The notes under the pieces were generated by a model. That model worked only from the letters and a program-made list of their open reading frames with translations. It was not told where the DNA came from and ran no database searches. From Bacilli bacterium (GTDB lineage: Bacteria; Bacillota_I; Bacilli_A; RF39; UBA660), in the NCBI GenBank assembly GCA_900772415.1, contig CAAHEC010000054.1, forward strand, positions 1-64,000: 64,000 nucleotides of DNA, given 5' to 3'. The position numbers were made by a program, and so were the translations under genes. Below, in pieces: positions 26,201 to 34,053 of the stretch; positions within the stretch are counted from its first letter, which is position 1; each line of letters begins with the position of its first letter.

Positions 26201-26340
26201 TCATAGAATACCCAGTTTTCCTTACCCTTTCTATTTTCTATCGTTTCATTTAAAATATCTTCTTTTTTCCATTCTTTTAAGATATCTTGCTCATTTTCCC
26301 AAACATCTTTTTTAGAAAGTTCTCGAAATTGTTTACTCAT
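23245..26340 (-). CDS. ileS: Isoleucyl-tRNA synthetase, IleS2 (eukaryote-like) type
   Basis: Class I synthetase of 1031 residues. The HIGH motif has the IleS2 form PGIHHM within GPATANGKPGIHH. The KMSKS loop is KMHKS. Editing-domain motifs (TTTPWTL, GTGVVHIAPAFGEDD) are present. The extended C-terminus (VKPNFKIVGRIFG) is the eukaryote/archaea-like type, and lacks the zinc finger of IleS1. IleS2 enzymes are usually insensitive to mupirocin. The inner ATG with GGAGG is the start; a longer frame reads into the T-box leader. Expression is controlled by the upstream T-box. Confidence 0.95.
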   Translation of the reverse strand: MSKQFRELSKKDVWENEQDILKEWKKEDILNETIENRKGKENWVFYDGPATANGKPGIHHMVAKFLKDAFCKYKTMQGKRVLRKIGWDTHGLPVEVQIEKELGFNGKKDIEKFGIEAFNKKCREAVWENEEAFTELTDQMGQFIDTKNRYITYDNNYIETEWWILKKFFDEGLFYEGVKITPYCPRCGTSLASHEVAQGYKEVSVDTVIVPMKKKDEDAYFLVWTTTPWTLLSNVALCVNPNETYVKVESMGYKFILAKALVSKVLGDDVKVLEEYTGKDLEYTEYEQLLPFLSVDKKAFFVTCDTYVTMEDGTGVVHIAPAFGEDDALVGKKYNLPYLNPVGEDGCYNAGPWKGMKVFDADIEVIKWLKANDKLFKKQRIMHNYPHCWRCKSPLLYYSKPSYYLEVTKFKDKIIEENKKVNWYPAYVGEKRFGNWLEELKDWAISRQRYWGTPLPYWTCSCGNSVMIGSRKELKENAIEDIDENIELHRPYVDDVHLKCSKCGGVMTRCSDVIDCWFDSGAMPFAQYHYPFENKELWKEQFPADFICEGIDQTRGWFYSLLVISTFVTGKSPYKNVLVNDLLLDKDGQKMHKSRGNVVEPFTTMKKYGADTIRWYLPYVSPVWTPVKFDEEGLKEVYSKFFSTLKNTYSFFALYANTDNVDPLSFDVAYEKREEIDKWLISKYNKLLNYVTKAYDEYDLTKVVRSVTNFVSEDLSNWYIRRNRRRFWSSTLDDSKKSVYKTTYEVLVGLCKIIAPIAPYTAEEIYKDLTNEKSVHLSDFPKADLSLVNDRIENKMDLVRNLISLGRNAREEVKIKVRQPISEALIDGKDKELIGDLEELIKEELNVKKITYINDLSTYMNFEVKPNFKIVGRIFGPKIKLYQEELKKLTNEDIKFIQNGEAVTIEIDGKLFDITEEMVDIRVSAKEGYDAQKDGNNFIILNTKLTDDLINEGIARELISKVQNLRKQKDFDVSDRIKLYYEANEKFDNVINSFEDMIKKETLSVELIKKTNLTLEYDLNGLEVKLDVERA

Positions 26341-26590
26341 TTTTTCCTCCTTAAATATAAAAAAATCATCCTTTAATAAAGGACGATTTGATAACCGCGG
26401 TACCACCTTAATTTACATCATAATGATATACACTTAAGTAGTTTTAACGCTTACAAGCGATGTATCTTACTATTATTTCAGATACATACATCAGAAGTGA
26501 TTCTTATAATGTTTCCTTAATCTACATCTCACCAATTAGTAGAATCTCTTATAAATTCACATTATAACGTCTTCGTCTTTTGCTTTATGA
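26341..26590 (-). promoter_or_regulatory. Isoleucine T-box leader of ileS
   Basis: The antiterminator T-box sequence AAGGTGGTACCGCGG (rc of 26395-26409) is followed by a terminator stem AAATCGTCC / GGATGATTT (26363-26389) and a T-run. Stem I features are upstream, with GGTGAGATG in the distal loop and a likely specifier AUC (26499-26501) within GAATCACTTC. The AUC codon fits tRNA-Ile sensing and the ileS gene that follows. Uncharged tRNA would favour antitermination. Confidence 0.9.
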
Positions 26591-26595
26591 CTTAT

Positions 26596-26623
26596 ATTTT
26601 ATCATAATTTATAAAATAATCAA
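26596..26623 (-). promoter_or_regulatory. Sigma-A promoter of the ileS T-box transcript
   Basis: TTGATT (26618-26623), 16 bases, TAAAAT (26596-26601). The predicted start is near 26589, giving a leader of about 250 nt. Confidence 0.65.
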
Positions 26624-26626
26624 GGC

Positions 26627-27025
26627 CTAAAAATCTTCCGAAATATTTTTTGTTCTTCCTCTTTTAGGTTCTTCTTCATCTGTCATTTTACCCTGAACAT
26701 TTATGTTTTTTGGAGCACATAAAAATATACCATCACCTAATTTTTGCATAGTTCCACCAATTGCATATAAACATCCTGATACAAAGTCTATTATTCTTTT
26801 GCCTTGATCTGGTGTTACTCTTTTTAAATTAACTACAACCGTGTTTCTCTTTTTTAGGTAATCTGCAATTTGTTGTGATTCAGAATAAGCTCTAGGTTCA
26901 AGTAAAATCATCTTAGAACCTTCCTGAGTTTCCTCTTTATTAGCTTCTTCAACGCTTAAAGTATAGTATTCATCTTCACTAGATATATCACTTCCACCTA
27001 AAAATTTCTTTAAACTAAATGCCAT
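26627..27025 (-). CDS. sepF: Cell-division protein SepF
   Basis: A 132-residue SepF with an amphipathic N-terminus (MAFSLKKFLGG) that binds membrane. The core domain has ILLEPRAYSESQQIADYLKKRNTVVVNLKR and RIIDFVSGCLYAIGG. SepF anchors and bundles FtsZ at the septum. The acidic linker and a C-terminal tail of about 25 charged residues are lineage-specific. It is not in the usual yggS-sepF-divIVA cluster. Confidence 0.93.
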   Translation of the reverse strand: MAFSLKKFLGGSDISSEDEYYTLSVEEANKEETQEGSKMILLEPRAYSESQQIADYLKKRNTVVVNLKRVTPDQGKRIIDFVSGCLYAIGGTMQKLGDGIFLCAPKNINVQGKMTDEEEPKRGRTKNISEDF

Positions 27026-27170
27026 TTTTATCCCTCCAAATATTTCTACTACTATTTCTACTACTATTTATAAAAATATTTTAACACAAATATAAAAAAT
27101 AATAAATAGATATAACAAAAAAACAGAATTTTTTTATAAAAACAAAATTAATAAAAAGTTTTTTAATAAT

Positions 27171-27196
27171 AAAAAGAGCTTATTAATTAAGCTCTT
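27171..27196 (-). terminator. Terminator after efp
   Basis: The AAGAGCTT / AAGCTCTT stem overlaps the efp stop codon and is followed by TTTTATTATT on the minus strand. Confidence 0.7.
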
Positions 27197-27744
27197 GATA
27201 CATACTTACCATCTTTAGTAGACACTAATACAGTTTCACCTTCACCTATAAATAATGGAACTTTTATAACCATGCCATTTTCTAATGTTGCATCCTTCTG
27301 GGCACCTTGCGATGTATTACCCTTAACTGCTTGTTCTGTTGCTGTAATAGTATAAGCAATTTTTTCTGGTAAATTAAGTCCAATTAGTTCTTCACCATAA
27401 TAAATTAAACTAACTTCTAAATTTTCCTTTAAATATTTTAAATCATCACCTATTTGACTTGCATTTAGTTCAACTTGTTCATAAGTATTCATATCCATAA
27501 AACTATAAGAATTACCAGCTTGATATAAATATTGCATAGGTTTTCTTTGAACTATTGCCTTAGCTAGTTTTACGCTACTGTTATAAGTTTTCTCAACTAT
27601 AGCGCCAGTTCTTAAGTTTTTAAGTTTCATTTTAACAAAAGCGGCACCCTTACCTGGTTTAACATGGGAAAAATCAAGTACTTGATATACGTTTCCTTCA
27701 TCTTCTACTGTCATACCATTTTTAATATCATTTACGTTTACCAT
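27187..27744 (-). CDS. efp: Elongation factor P
   Basis: A 185-residue EF-P with three beta domains. The loop SHVKPGKGAAF places Lys32 at the position that is modified in many bacteria. The C-terminal signature (TLENGMVIKVPLFIGEGE) is intact. EF-P relieves ribosome stalling at proline runs. No modification enzyme gene is nearby. It lies downstream of rpmG, separated from it by a terminator. Confidence 0.96.
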   Translation of the reverse strand: MVNVNDIKNGMTVEDEGNVYQVLDFSHVKPGKGAAFVKMKLKNLRTGAIVEKTYNSSVKLAKAIVQRKPMQYLYQAGNSYSFMDMNTYEQVELNASQIGDDLKYLKENLEVSLIYYGEELIGLNLPEKIAYTITATEQAVKGNTSQGAQKDATLENGMVIKVPLFIGEGETVLVSTKDGKYVSRA

Positions 27745-27762
27745 TCATTTACTCCTTTCTTA

Positions 27763-27786
27763 AAAAATAAGCCTTTTAGCTTATTA
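27763..27786 (-). terminator. Terminator after rpmG
   Basis: The AATAAGC / GCTTATT stem with a 6-base loop is followed by TTTTTT on the minus strand. Confidence 0.75.
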
Positions 27787-27954
27787 ATTTTTAGTTTCTT
27801 TGTGTTTTGTGTGTTCTCTACACTTTGGACAATACTTACTAATTTCCATACGCTCAGGAGTGTTTACTTTGTTTTTTTCAACGCGGTAGTTTAATTCTCC
27901 ACACTTAGGGCATTTTAAAGTAACATTAGCTCTATTCTCATTCTTTTTTGCCAT
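27784..27954 (-). CDS. rpmG: 50S ribosomal protein bL33, zinc-binding form
   Basis: A 56-residue bL33 starting MAKKNENRANVTLKCPKCG. Two CPKC pairs (residues 15-18 and 42-45) mark the zinc-containing C+ form. The GGAGGGG ribosome site lies 9 bases before the ATG. A TTGAAA, 16 bases, TATAAT promoter overlaps the end of the upstream PBP gene. Confidence 0.95.
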   Translation of the reverse strand: MAKKNENRANVTLKCPKCGELNYRVEKNKVNTPERMEISKYCPKCREHTKHKETKN

Positions 27955-27999
27955 ATTAAATTCCCCTCCTTTTCGGATAACTAAAGGTATTATACCAAA

Positions 28000-30033
28000 T
28001 TATTTGTAAATTTCAAAGAAAATATTACAAATTCTTGATACAATTCTTTTATTTACGTTAGAAGTATATGTATAATTACCATTTTTATAGCTAATATGTG
28101 GTGAAATAGATACAATACTCATCTTAGGATCATCATAAGGGGCATATCCTATAAATGATTTACTATAAGTTTCAGTATCAACTACTCCATCTTTATTTGA
28201 ATCATAAAAGCTTTCAGAAGTTCCAGTTTTTCCAGCTGGATTTAAAATATTTCCCATGTATCCTCTTCCTAAAGGGCCTTGCATAACACTTTTTAGCCCT
28301 TCATTTACACGATCAAAATATTTTTTATCTATCGAAGAGGTATTCAAAAGCATTCTTTCATATTTTGTCTTAATAGAACCTAAATCATTTGAATTTGTAC
28401 TATATCTTATTTCATTTACCAGATTAAGTTTATATCTTTCTCCATGATTTATCAAAGTATTTAAATAACTTGCAAGTTGCATGACAGAATATGTATCATA
28501 CTGACCAATAGAGTAATTTAAAAGTAGACCTACGTTTGATGCTTTTCCCTTGTATCCTTCTGTTTCAAATGGAAGATCAACACCAGATTTAACTCCTAAG
28601 CCCAATTCCTTAAAAACACTTCTATAAGTATTTATGGCACTATCATCTATTTTGATTGGCATATTATAATAATAATTAACACCAGCAATTTTAAGCGCTA
28701 ACTGAAATTGATAAGAATTAGAAGAATAAGTTAAAGCACTTATATCATTTAAAGCTCCTAAAGATGTACTCCATGAACACTTTTTAGGCGTATTCTTAAA
28801 TTTTATACACTTATCATAAAATACATCTCCAATGTTAAGCATTCCAGTTTTATAACCAGTTAACATTGAAGCTCCCTTAACTATAGAACCTGGGGTATCA
28901 CTACCAGTTAACAAATTAGTTGTATAATCGCTTATTTTATAACCACTGCTTGTATTTATTATTTGTTTAGATGCCATAGCTAGTATTTCACCTGTTTTAG
29001 GATTAGTTATGATAACCGATGTATGGTCAAAATATTTTGTATTAGCTTCATCTTTTGCTTTTAAAAGTTCCTCTTTTATAATATTTTCTAATTCTTTTTG
29101 CAAATTAATATCTATGGATAATACTATATCATTGCCCCTAGAACCCTTTTTTATTAATGTTTTTTTGCCATTTTTGATACTATAATAATCTTTTGAGCCA
29201 CGCATTTCATCTTCATATTGTAATTCTAAATAACTAAGTCCTACTCTATCATTAAGCTTATAGCCCTTATTTAAATATAAAGCCCTATTTTCGTTTGGAA
29301 TACCATTTTTGCTAGTTGATACATTTCCCAAAATTTGTCTTAAGGTATCACCATAAGGATATACTCTTTTCCAAGAAGTTGAAATATCAACACCCTTTAG
29401 TTTACTTAAATTTTGTGCAACATAAGCATATTCACTACTTGTTGCATCATCTTTAATTGTTTTCAAATCATAATAATAGCCATTATTCATAAGATAATAA
29501 ACATAGGCAGCTTTTTTATCTATATCATTAAACTTACTTAATTCATCACTTGTCACTCTATCTATTTTTAGTTTTTCTATCTTACTTGCCTTTATTTTTC
29601 TTCTTTCATATAATTCCTTTTCCTTTTTAGTTATCTTTTTTTCACCCTCTTTAGGATTTTTAATAAGCCAAAAACGTTTTAAATCATATAATTTTAAATT
29701 TTCATAGTCTAGACTTAAATTTTTAGCAAGTTCATAACTTATTTTTATTTCATCATTTAAAGTTGTTTTATTATCTTTTTTATAACTTATAAGATTGGTA
29801 CCGACATTATCTACAATTACATTATAATTTTTATCTAATATCCTTCCTCTTGGCATGGATGGTCCATATACCTTTTTAACAGATAAATCATTTAGATTTT
29901 TTATTGAAGCTTTTGTATTAAATAGTTGTAAATAACCAATTCTAACAATTATTATAAAAAAACAAACTATTATAAATAAAAGAAAAAACAAGGTTCTATT
30001 CTTAATTATAACTTCAATATTTTTATTTTTCAT
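28000..30033 (-). CDS. Class B penicillin-binding protein (PBP2, elongation type)
   Basis: N-terminal membrane span (about 14-35), a pedestal domain starting with the PRGRILDKN motif, and a transpeptidase domain. The active-site motifs are PGSIVKGA (S-I-V-K), SSNS (SxN) and KTGTSES (KTG). The PGSxVKGA form and overall length (677) resemble the B. subtilis PbpA/PbpH elongation-specific enzymes rather than SpoVD. It cross-links peptidoglycan together with MreC/MreD and a RodA-type polymerase, both encoded in this window. Confidence 0.88.
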   Translation of the reverse strand: MKNKNIEVIIKNRTLFFLLFIIVCFFIIIVRIGYLQLFNTKASIKNLNDLSVKKVYGPSMPRGRILDKNYNVIVDNVGTNLISYKKDNKTTLNDEIKISYELAKNLSLDYENLKLYDLKRFWLIKNPKEGEKKITKKEKELYERRKIKASKIEKLKIDRVTSDELSKFNDIDKKAAYVYYLMNNGYYYDLKTIKDDATSSEYAYVAQNLSKLKGVDISTSWKRVYPYGDTLRQILGNVSTSKNGIPNENRALYLNKGYKLNDRVGLSYLELQYEDEMRGSKDYYSIKNGKKTLIKKGSRGNDIVLSIDINLQKELENIIKEELLKAKDEANTKYFDHTSVIITNPKTGEILAMASKQIINTSSGYKISDYTTNLLTGSDTPGSIVKGASMLTGYKTGMLNIGDVFYDKCIKFKNTPKKCSWSTSLGALNDISALTYSSNSYQFQLALKIAGVNYYYNMPIKIDDSAINTYRSVFKELGLGVKSGVDLPFETEGYKGKASNVGLLLNYSIGQYDTYSVMQLASYLNTLINHGERYKLNLVNEIRYSTNSNDLGSIKTKYERMLLNTSSIDKKYFDRVNEGLKSVMQGPLGRGYMGNILNPAGKTGTSESFYDSNKDGVVDTETYSKSFIGYAPYDDPKMSIVSISPHISYKNGNYTYTSNVNKRIVSRICNIFFEIYK

Positions 30034-30095
30034 ATTTTTCTCCCTTAGTATATTATGTTAGACTTATGAATATAATATACGGGAGTTGATATATA

Positions 30096-30350
30096 ATGTA
30101 TGAAATTTTAATAAAAGAATATCTAAAAAGATTATCTCTAAAGGATATTAATGAGTTTGCAAATAAAAATGCAATGCCTCTTTTACCTTCTGAAGATAAA
30201 ATAATATATGATTTTATCATGAAAAACTGGAAAGAAGTATATTATAAAAATGATATTAATGTATTTAATGAATTAAAAGAAAAATTAAGTGAAAATACAT
30301 ATTCAAATATTTTAATTTTATATAAAGAATTAAAAAATAAAATAAAATAA
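30096..30350 (+). CDS. Small helical protein, possibly DUF2624-like
   Basis: An 84-residue acidic/basic helical protein without membrane segments. The pattern LSLKDINEFANKNAMPLLPSEDKI weakly resembles the DUF2624 (YqfT) family of Bacillus, which is also uncharacterised. It is divergent from the PBP gene and 50 bases before tmcAL, possibly in one transcript with it. The start has GGGAG 9 bases upstream. Confidence 0.5.
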   Translation: MYEILIKEYLKRLSLKDINEFANKNAMPLLPSEDKIIYDFIMKNWKEVYYKNDINVFNELKEKLSENTYSNILILYKELKNKIK

Positions 30351-30403
30351 TTAAACTATCTCTGAAAAATATGATATCATATTTAAAACGAGGTGAAAAT
30401 ATA

Positions 30404-31525
30404 GTGGAAAAAGTAGGAATAATTGCAGAATACAACCCATTTCATAACGGACATTTATATCATTTAAATAAAGTTAAAAATATGTTTCCAAACAGCTATT
30501 TAATTCTCGTTTTAATAGGAAATTTTACTCAAAGAGCAGATATATCAATTATAAATAAATGGGATAAAACTAAAATAGCATTAGAATATGGTTTTGATTT
30601 AGTAGTTGAATTGCCATATAACATTGCAACATCATCTGCTAGCATATATGCTTTAGGAGCAATAGAAATATTAGATGAATTAAACTGTGATTACTTAGTA
30701 TTTGGTTCCGAAACAAATGATGTAGAAAAATTTAAAGAAATAGCTATTAAAACAAGTAAAAATAAAATTTATCAAGATAAAATAAAATATTTTTTAGATA
30801 AAGGATTCAATTATCCAAAGTCATGTTCTTTAGCTTTAGAACATTTATTTAAAGATAAAATAGATAAACCAAATGATGTTTTAGCATTAGAATATGTAAG
30901 AAGTATAATTAATTTAAAAAGTAAAATTAAACCAATAAGTATAAAAAGAACCAATAATTATAATGATACAAATATAAATGATAAAATAACAAGTGCAAGT
31001 TCTATAAGAAAAAACATATCTAACAAAGAACTAATAATTAATACATTGCCTAAAAAATCTTATGATTTAATAAATAATATAAATTATGATGATTTTTTTA
31101 AGTATTTAAAATATGAAATATTAACAAATGATAATTTAAATGACATATTAGATGTTGATGAGGGAATAGAAAATAAATTAAAAAAAGAAATTATAAGCGT
31201 AGATAAACTAGAAGATTTAATATTAAAGGTTAAATCTAAAAGATATTCTTATAATAGAATAAAAAGAATGTTACTTCATATACTAACAAAAACTAAAAAA
31301 GACTATGATAAAGAAGTTAAATATATAAGAGTACTTGGTATGAACTTAAATGGTATGAAAATACTAAAAGAAGCTAAAAAAAATAGCAATTTACAAATAG
31401 TTACAAAATTTAAAAAAGAATATTATAAGTTATTCGAAGATGATATAAAAGCAAGTAAGTTATATTCATTATTAACAAAGTATGATGTTAAAAGAGACTT
31501 TTCTAAGCCAATAATAAAGGACTGA
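30404..31525 (+). CDS. tmcAL: tRNA(Met) cytidine acetate ligase TmcAL
   Basis: Forms N4-acetylcytidine at the wobble base of elongator tRNA-Met from acetate and ATP. The nucleotidyltransferase motif is GIIAEYNPFHNGH, followed by GNFTQR and the HWDK-like NKWDKTKIAL. The C-terminal helical domain is typical. The start is GTG (VEKVGIIAEYN), 8 bases after GAGGTG; a longer frame beginning at 30371 lacks a ribosome site. The gene was formerly called ylbM. Confidence 0.92.
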   Translation: MEKVGIIAEYNPFHNGHLYHLNKVKNMFPNSYLILVLIGNFTQRADISIINKWDKTKIALEYGFDLVVELPYNIATSSASIYALGAIEILDELNCDYLVFGSETNDVEKFKEIAIKTSKNKIYQDKIKYFLDKGFNYPKSCSLALEHLFKDKIDKPNDVLALEYVRSIINLKSKIKPISIKRTNNYNDTNINDKITSASSIRKNISNKELIINTLPKKSYDLINNINYDDFFKYLKYEILTNDNLNDILDVDEGIENKLKKEIISVDKLEDLILKVKSKRYSYNRIKRMLLHILTKTKKDYDKEVKYIRVLGMNLNGMKILKEAKKNSNLQIVTKFKKEYYKLFEDDIKASKLYSLLTKYDVKRDFSKPIIKD

Positions 31526-31533
31526 TCAATAGA

Positions 31534-31884
31534 TTAGTCCTTTGCTTTAAATAAAAGAGTAAATATAAAACCAAATACAATTGCAGAAACTATACCGGTT
31601 GATGTTAAACTAAACATACCACCAAGTAATCCTAATAAACCCTTTTCTTTAGCGGCTGAAAGTGCCCCATGAATAAGAGAATGACCAAAGCTAGTTATTG
31701 GAACAAGACATCCTGCTCCAAACCATTTTATAAACTTATCATATAGACTAAATGAGTCTAAGAACGCACCTAAAATGACAAACATACTAGTTACATGTCC
31801 AGGAGTTAGTCTAGTATTATCTAAAATTACTTGCCCTAAAAGACAAACTCCCCCACAGAATAAAAATGAATATAAATAGATCAT
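31534..31884 (-). CDS. spoVAE: SpoVAE (SpoVAEb-type) membrane protein
   Basis: A 116-residue membrane protein with four spans and the SpoVAC/AE motifs TPGHVTSMFV and VPITSFGHSLIHGAL. It is part of the SpoVA channel that moves dipicolinic acid into the forespore and releases it at germination. The start overlaps spoVAD by 4 bases. It is the last gene of the operon. Confidence 0.95.
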   Translation of the reverse strand: MIYLYSFLFCGGVCLLGQVILDNTRLTPGHVTSMFVILGAFLDSFSLYDKFIKWFGAGCLVPITSFGHSLIHGALSAAKEKGLLGLLGGMFSLTSTGIVSAIVFGFIFTLLFKAKD

Positions 31885-32876
31885 TTAATCACCTCCAAAA
31901 CTACAGCATGAGATATTGATGGAATTGACAATTTCTGATTATTCATAGAAGGAGACATTAAAGCTCCCGTTGCAACTATTAGAACTTTATTTAACTCATT
32001 ATTTTTCATTTTATTTATTATTTCTGTATAGAAAACAAGTGGAAGACACGCTGGGCCACTTCCTCCAGCATTAACTTTTTTCTGATTATTTCTATCATAT
32101 ATCATAGTTGCTGCATCGTTATATTTATCCTTTAGATCAATATCATATACTTCAATCATATACTTTCTTAATATTTCTTTTCCATATACTCCTAAATCTC
32201 CAGTTAGTATAAGATCATAATCATCAACGTTAGTTTTAGTATTTGTTAAATGCTCAAATATTACTCTAGCAGCAGAAGGAGCCATAACAGAACCCATATC
32301 ATACACATCAGTAACACCAAGATCAGTTGTTGTTCCGATGGAGGCAGATGTAATTTTAATATAAGTTTGTTCTTTAGTTAATATACTACTTGTTGCACCT
32401 GTTACAGTAAAAGTAGACCTTTTAGGCTTAGGACATCCATATTCGACAGGATTACGATACTGTCTTTCAGCAGTCATATTATGACAAGATACATTGCACA
32501 TTACATTATTTATACTTTTATTTTGAAGAAGACTTGCTGCTAAAATAAACTCTTCACAAACTGATGCACATGCATTATAAACACCCATAAAAGGCCTGTT
32601 AAATAAAACAGATGAATAGGCATTTGGAGTTATCTGATTAAGTAAGTCTGCACCTAAAATTACGTCCACATCATCCATTTTCATATTTGACTTATTAAGC
32701 AGCAAACTAACACTATCTGTAATCATCTTTATTTCCGCCTTTTCAAAGGTTTTTTCTCCCATATAATAATCATCATAAACTTTATCATAAAGCTTTCCAA
32801 AATTTCCTTCTTTTTCATCTAATCCAGCAACTGTAGATACTTCTTTTAAATAAACATTATCAAAATTTATAGTCAT
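31881..32876 (-). CDS. spoVAD: SpoVAD, dipicolinate-binding protein
   Basis: A 331-residue thiolase-fold protein. The typical motifs are GADLLNQITPNAY, NACASVCEEF, and the C-terminal GGSGPACLPLVFYTEI. SpoVAD binds Ca-dipicolinate on the outer surface of the inner membrane. The N-terminal TFD-type stretch is intact and the length is normal. It is flanked by spoVAC and spoVAE. Confidence 0.96.
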   Translation of the reverse strand: MTINFDNVYLKEVSTVAGLDEKEGNFGKLYDKVYDDYYMGEKTFEKAEIKMITDSVSLLLNKSNMKMDDVDVILGADLLNQITPNAYSSVLFNRPFMGVYNACASVCEEFILAASLLQNKSINNVMCNVSCHNMTAERQYRNPVEYGCPKPKRSTFTVTGATSSILTKEQTYIKITSASIGTTTDLGVTDVYDMGSVMAPSAARVIFEHLTNTKTNVDDYDLILTGDLGVYGKEILRKYMIEVYDIDLKDKYNDAATMIYDRNNQKKVNAGGSGPACLPLVFYTEIINKMKNNELNKVLIVATGALMSPSMNNQKLSIPSISHAVVLEVIK

Positions 32877-32878
32877 AA

Positions 32879-33319
32879 TTAACCCCCAAAAAATAAATAT
32901 CTAATAGTGCCAAAAACATATGCAGAAAATACTCCATACAATATTACACTTCCTGTCAATTTAAATGCATTCGCACCAATTCCGGTTACAAAACCTTCAT
33001 TTTTATAATCAATCATACTTGATGTCATTGCATGTGCAAAACCAGTTATTGGAACTATTAATCCAGCTTTTGCTTTAGCCACTAAATTATCAAAAAAGCC
33101 TAGTGCAGTACATATTGATGCTATAAATATTAATATTACAATCATTATTGATGTAGAATCTTTATGTACCACATTAAAATTATTTTCTAAAATCGTTACT
33201 ATTACTTGACCTAGAAAACCAATAAACCCACCTACTAAAAAAGCAATAATTCCATTTTTCACTTTATCTTCTTTAGGAACTATTTTACTAGTTAGTTTTT
33301 TATACCTTTCTTTATCCAT
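32879..33319 (-). CDS. spoVAC: SpoVAC mechanosensitive DPA channel subunit
   Basis: A 146-residue membrane protein with four spans (GFLGQVIVTILENNF, VPITGFAHAMTSSMIDYKNEGF). SpoVAC is the channel-forming subunit and is sensitive to membrane tension. The start chosen is the ATG with GGTGAT 4 bases upstream; a second in-frame ATG 12 bases earlier has no ribosome site. It heads the spoVAC-AD-AE operon and is preceded by a consensus sigma-G promoter. Confidence 0.95.
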   Translation of the reverse strand: MDKERYKKLTSKIVPKEDKVKNGIIAFLVGGFIGFLGQVIVTILENNFNVVHKDSTSIMIVILIFIASICTALGFFDNLVAKAKAGLIVPITGFAHAMTSSMIDYKNEGFVTGIGANAFKLTGSVILYGVFSAYVFGTIRYLFFGG

Positions 33320-33334
33320 TTTTATCACCATTTT

Positions 33335-33364
33335 TAATATGAAAAAAAGTTTGATATTTTATAC
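33335..33364 (-). promoter_or_regulatory. Consensus sigma-G promoter of the spoVA operon
   Basis: GTATA (33360-33364), 18 bases, CATATTA (33335-33341) matches the forespore consensus GHATR-N18-CATNHTA at every defined position. It overlaps the sigF terminator. spoVA is a sigma-G operon in B. subtilis. Confidence 0.7.
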
Positions 33365-33380
33365 CAAACTTTTAACTAAA
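33343..33380 (-). terminator. Terminator after sigF
   Basis: AAAAGTTTG / CAAACTTTT stem, 9 bp, followed by TTTTTC on the minus strand, 12 bases after the sigF stop. It separates sigF from spoVAC. Confidence 0.8.
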
Positions 33381-34050
33381 ATACCATTTTACTTTTCATT
33401 TTTTTTAAAACTTTTTTCTCTAACCTAGAAACATATACCTGATTAACCCCCATTAATTCAGCAACATCTTTTTGGGTTAAATCCTTATAATATCTGTTTA
33501 TTACAAGCTTTTTTTCATCATTACTTAAATACGAGAAAGCCTCTTTTAAATCCAAAAGCGTGTCATTACTTAACTTTTCATCATTTGAGATTCTATCAAG
33601 CAAAGTTAACTCTTTTCCATCAGAATTTATTTTTTCATCTAAGCTTTTGGATTTATCACAAGCTAAAAGAGCACTTATTACTTTATCTTCTTTAACATTA
33701 AGCATTAAAGCAATATCACTAACGGAAGGTTCATATCCTCTTACTTTTAGATGCTTTTCTCTATACTCTTTTATTTTTCTTCCTAATCTAATTAAATCTC
33801 TACTTAATTTTATTACCTTATTTTCTCTAACATAATTACTAATTTCTCCTATAATATAGGAATATGCATAAGTAGAAAATTTAACTTCTTTTGTTTTATC
33901 ATAATTTTTATATGCCTTTATAAGTCCAATTACACCTACTTGATATAAATCTTCTATGTCTGTATAGCCTTGATATTTAGAACATACATAATGGACTAAG
34001 TTACTGTTTTCAGAAATTATATCATCTAAGCTATATACTTTACTTTGCAT
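33376..34050 (-). CDS. sigF: RNA polymerase sigma-F, early forespore sigma factor
   Basis: Sporulation sigma-70 of 224 residues. Region 2 has IEDLYQVGVIGLIKAYKNYD and KFSTYAYSYIIGEI; region 4 ends MGVNQVYVSRLEKKVLKKM. It follows spoIIAA directly (3-base gap) and precedes spoVA, which is the sigF arrangement of spore formers. In B. subtilis sigma-F is held by the anti-sigma SpoIIAB, but no spoIIAB lies in this operon. Confidence 0.92.
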   Translation of the reverse strand: MQSKVYSLDDIISENSNLVHYVCSKYQGYTDIEDLYQVGVIGLIKAYKNYDKTKEVKFSTYAYSYIIGEISNYVRENKVIKLSRDLIRLGRKIKEYREKHLKVRGYEPSVSDIALMLNVKEDKVISALLACDKSKSLDEKINSDGKELTLLDRISNDEKLSNDTLLDLKEAFSYLSNDEKKLVINRYYKDLTQKDVAELMGVNQVYVSRLEKKVLKKMKSKMVF

Positions 34051-34053
34051 ATT

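Noticed and set aside
23245..26406. IleS with an extra 22-residue N-terminus
   Set aside because: Those codons fall in the T-box terminator region. GGAGG directly precedes the inner ATG.
27040..27070. Tandem TTTCTACTACTA repeat, considered as a CRISPR or regulatory repeat
   Set aside because: Only two copies of a 13-base AT-rich unit in the sepF leader; no spacers and no cas genes.
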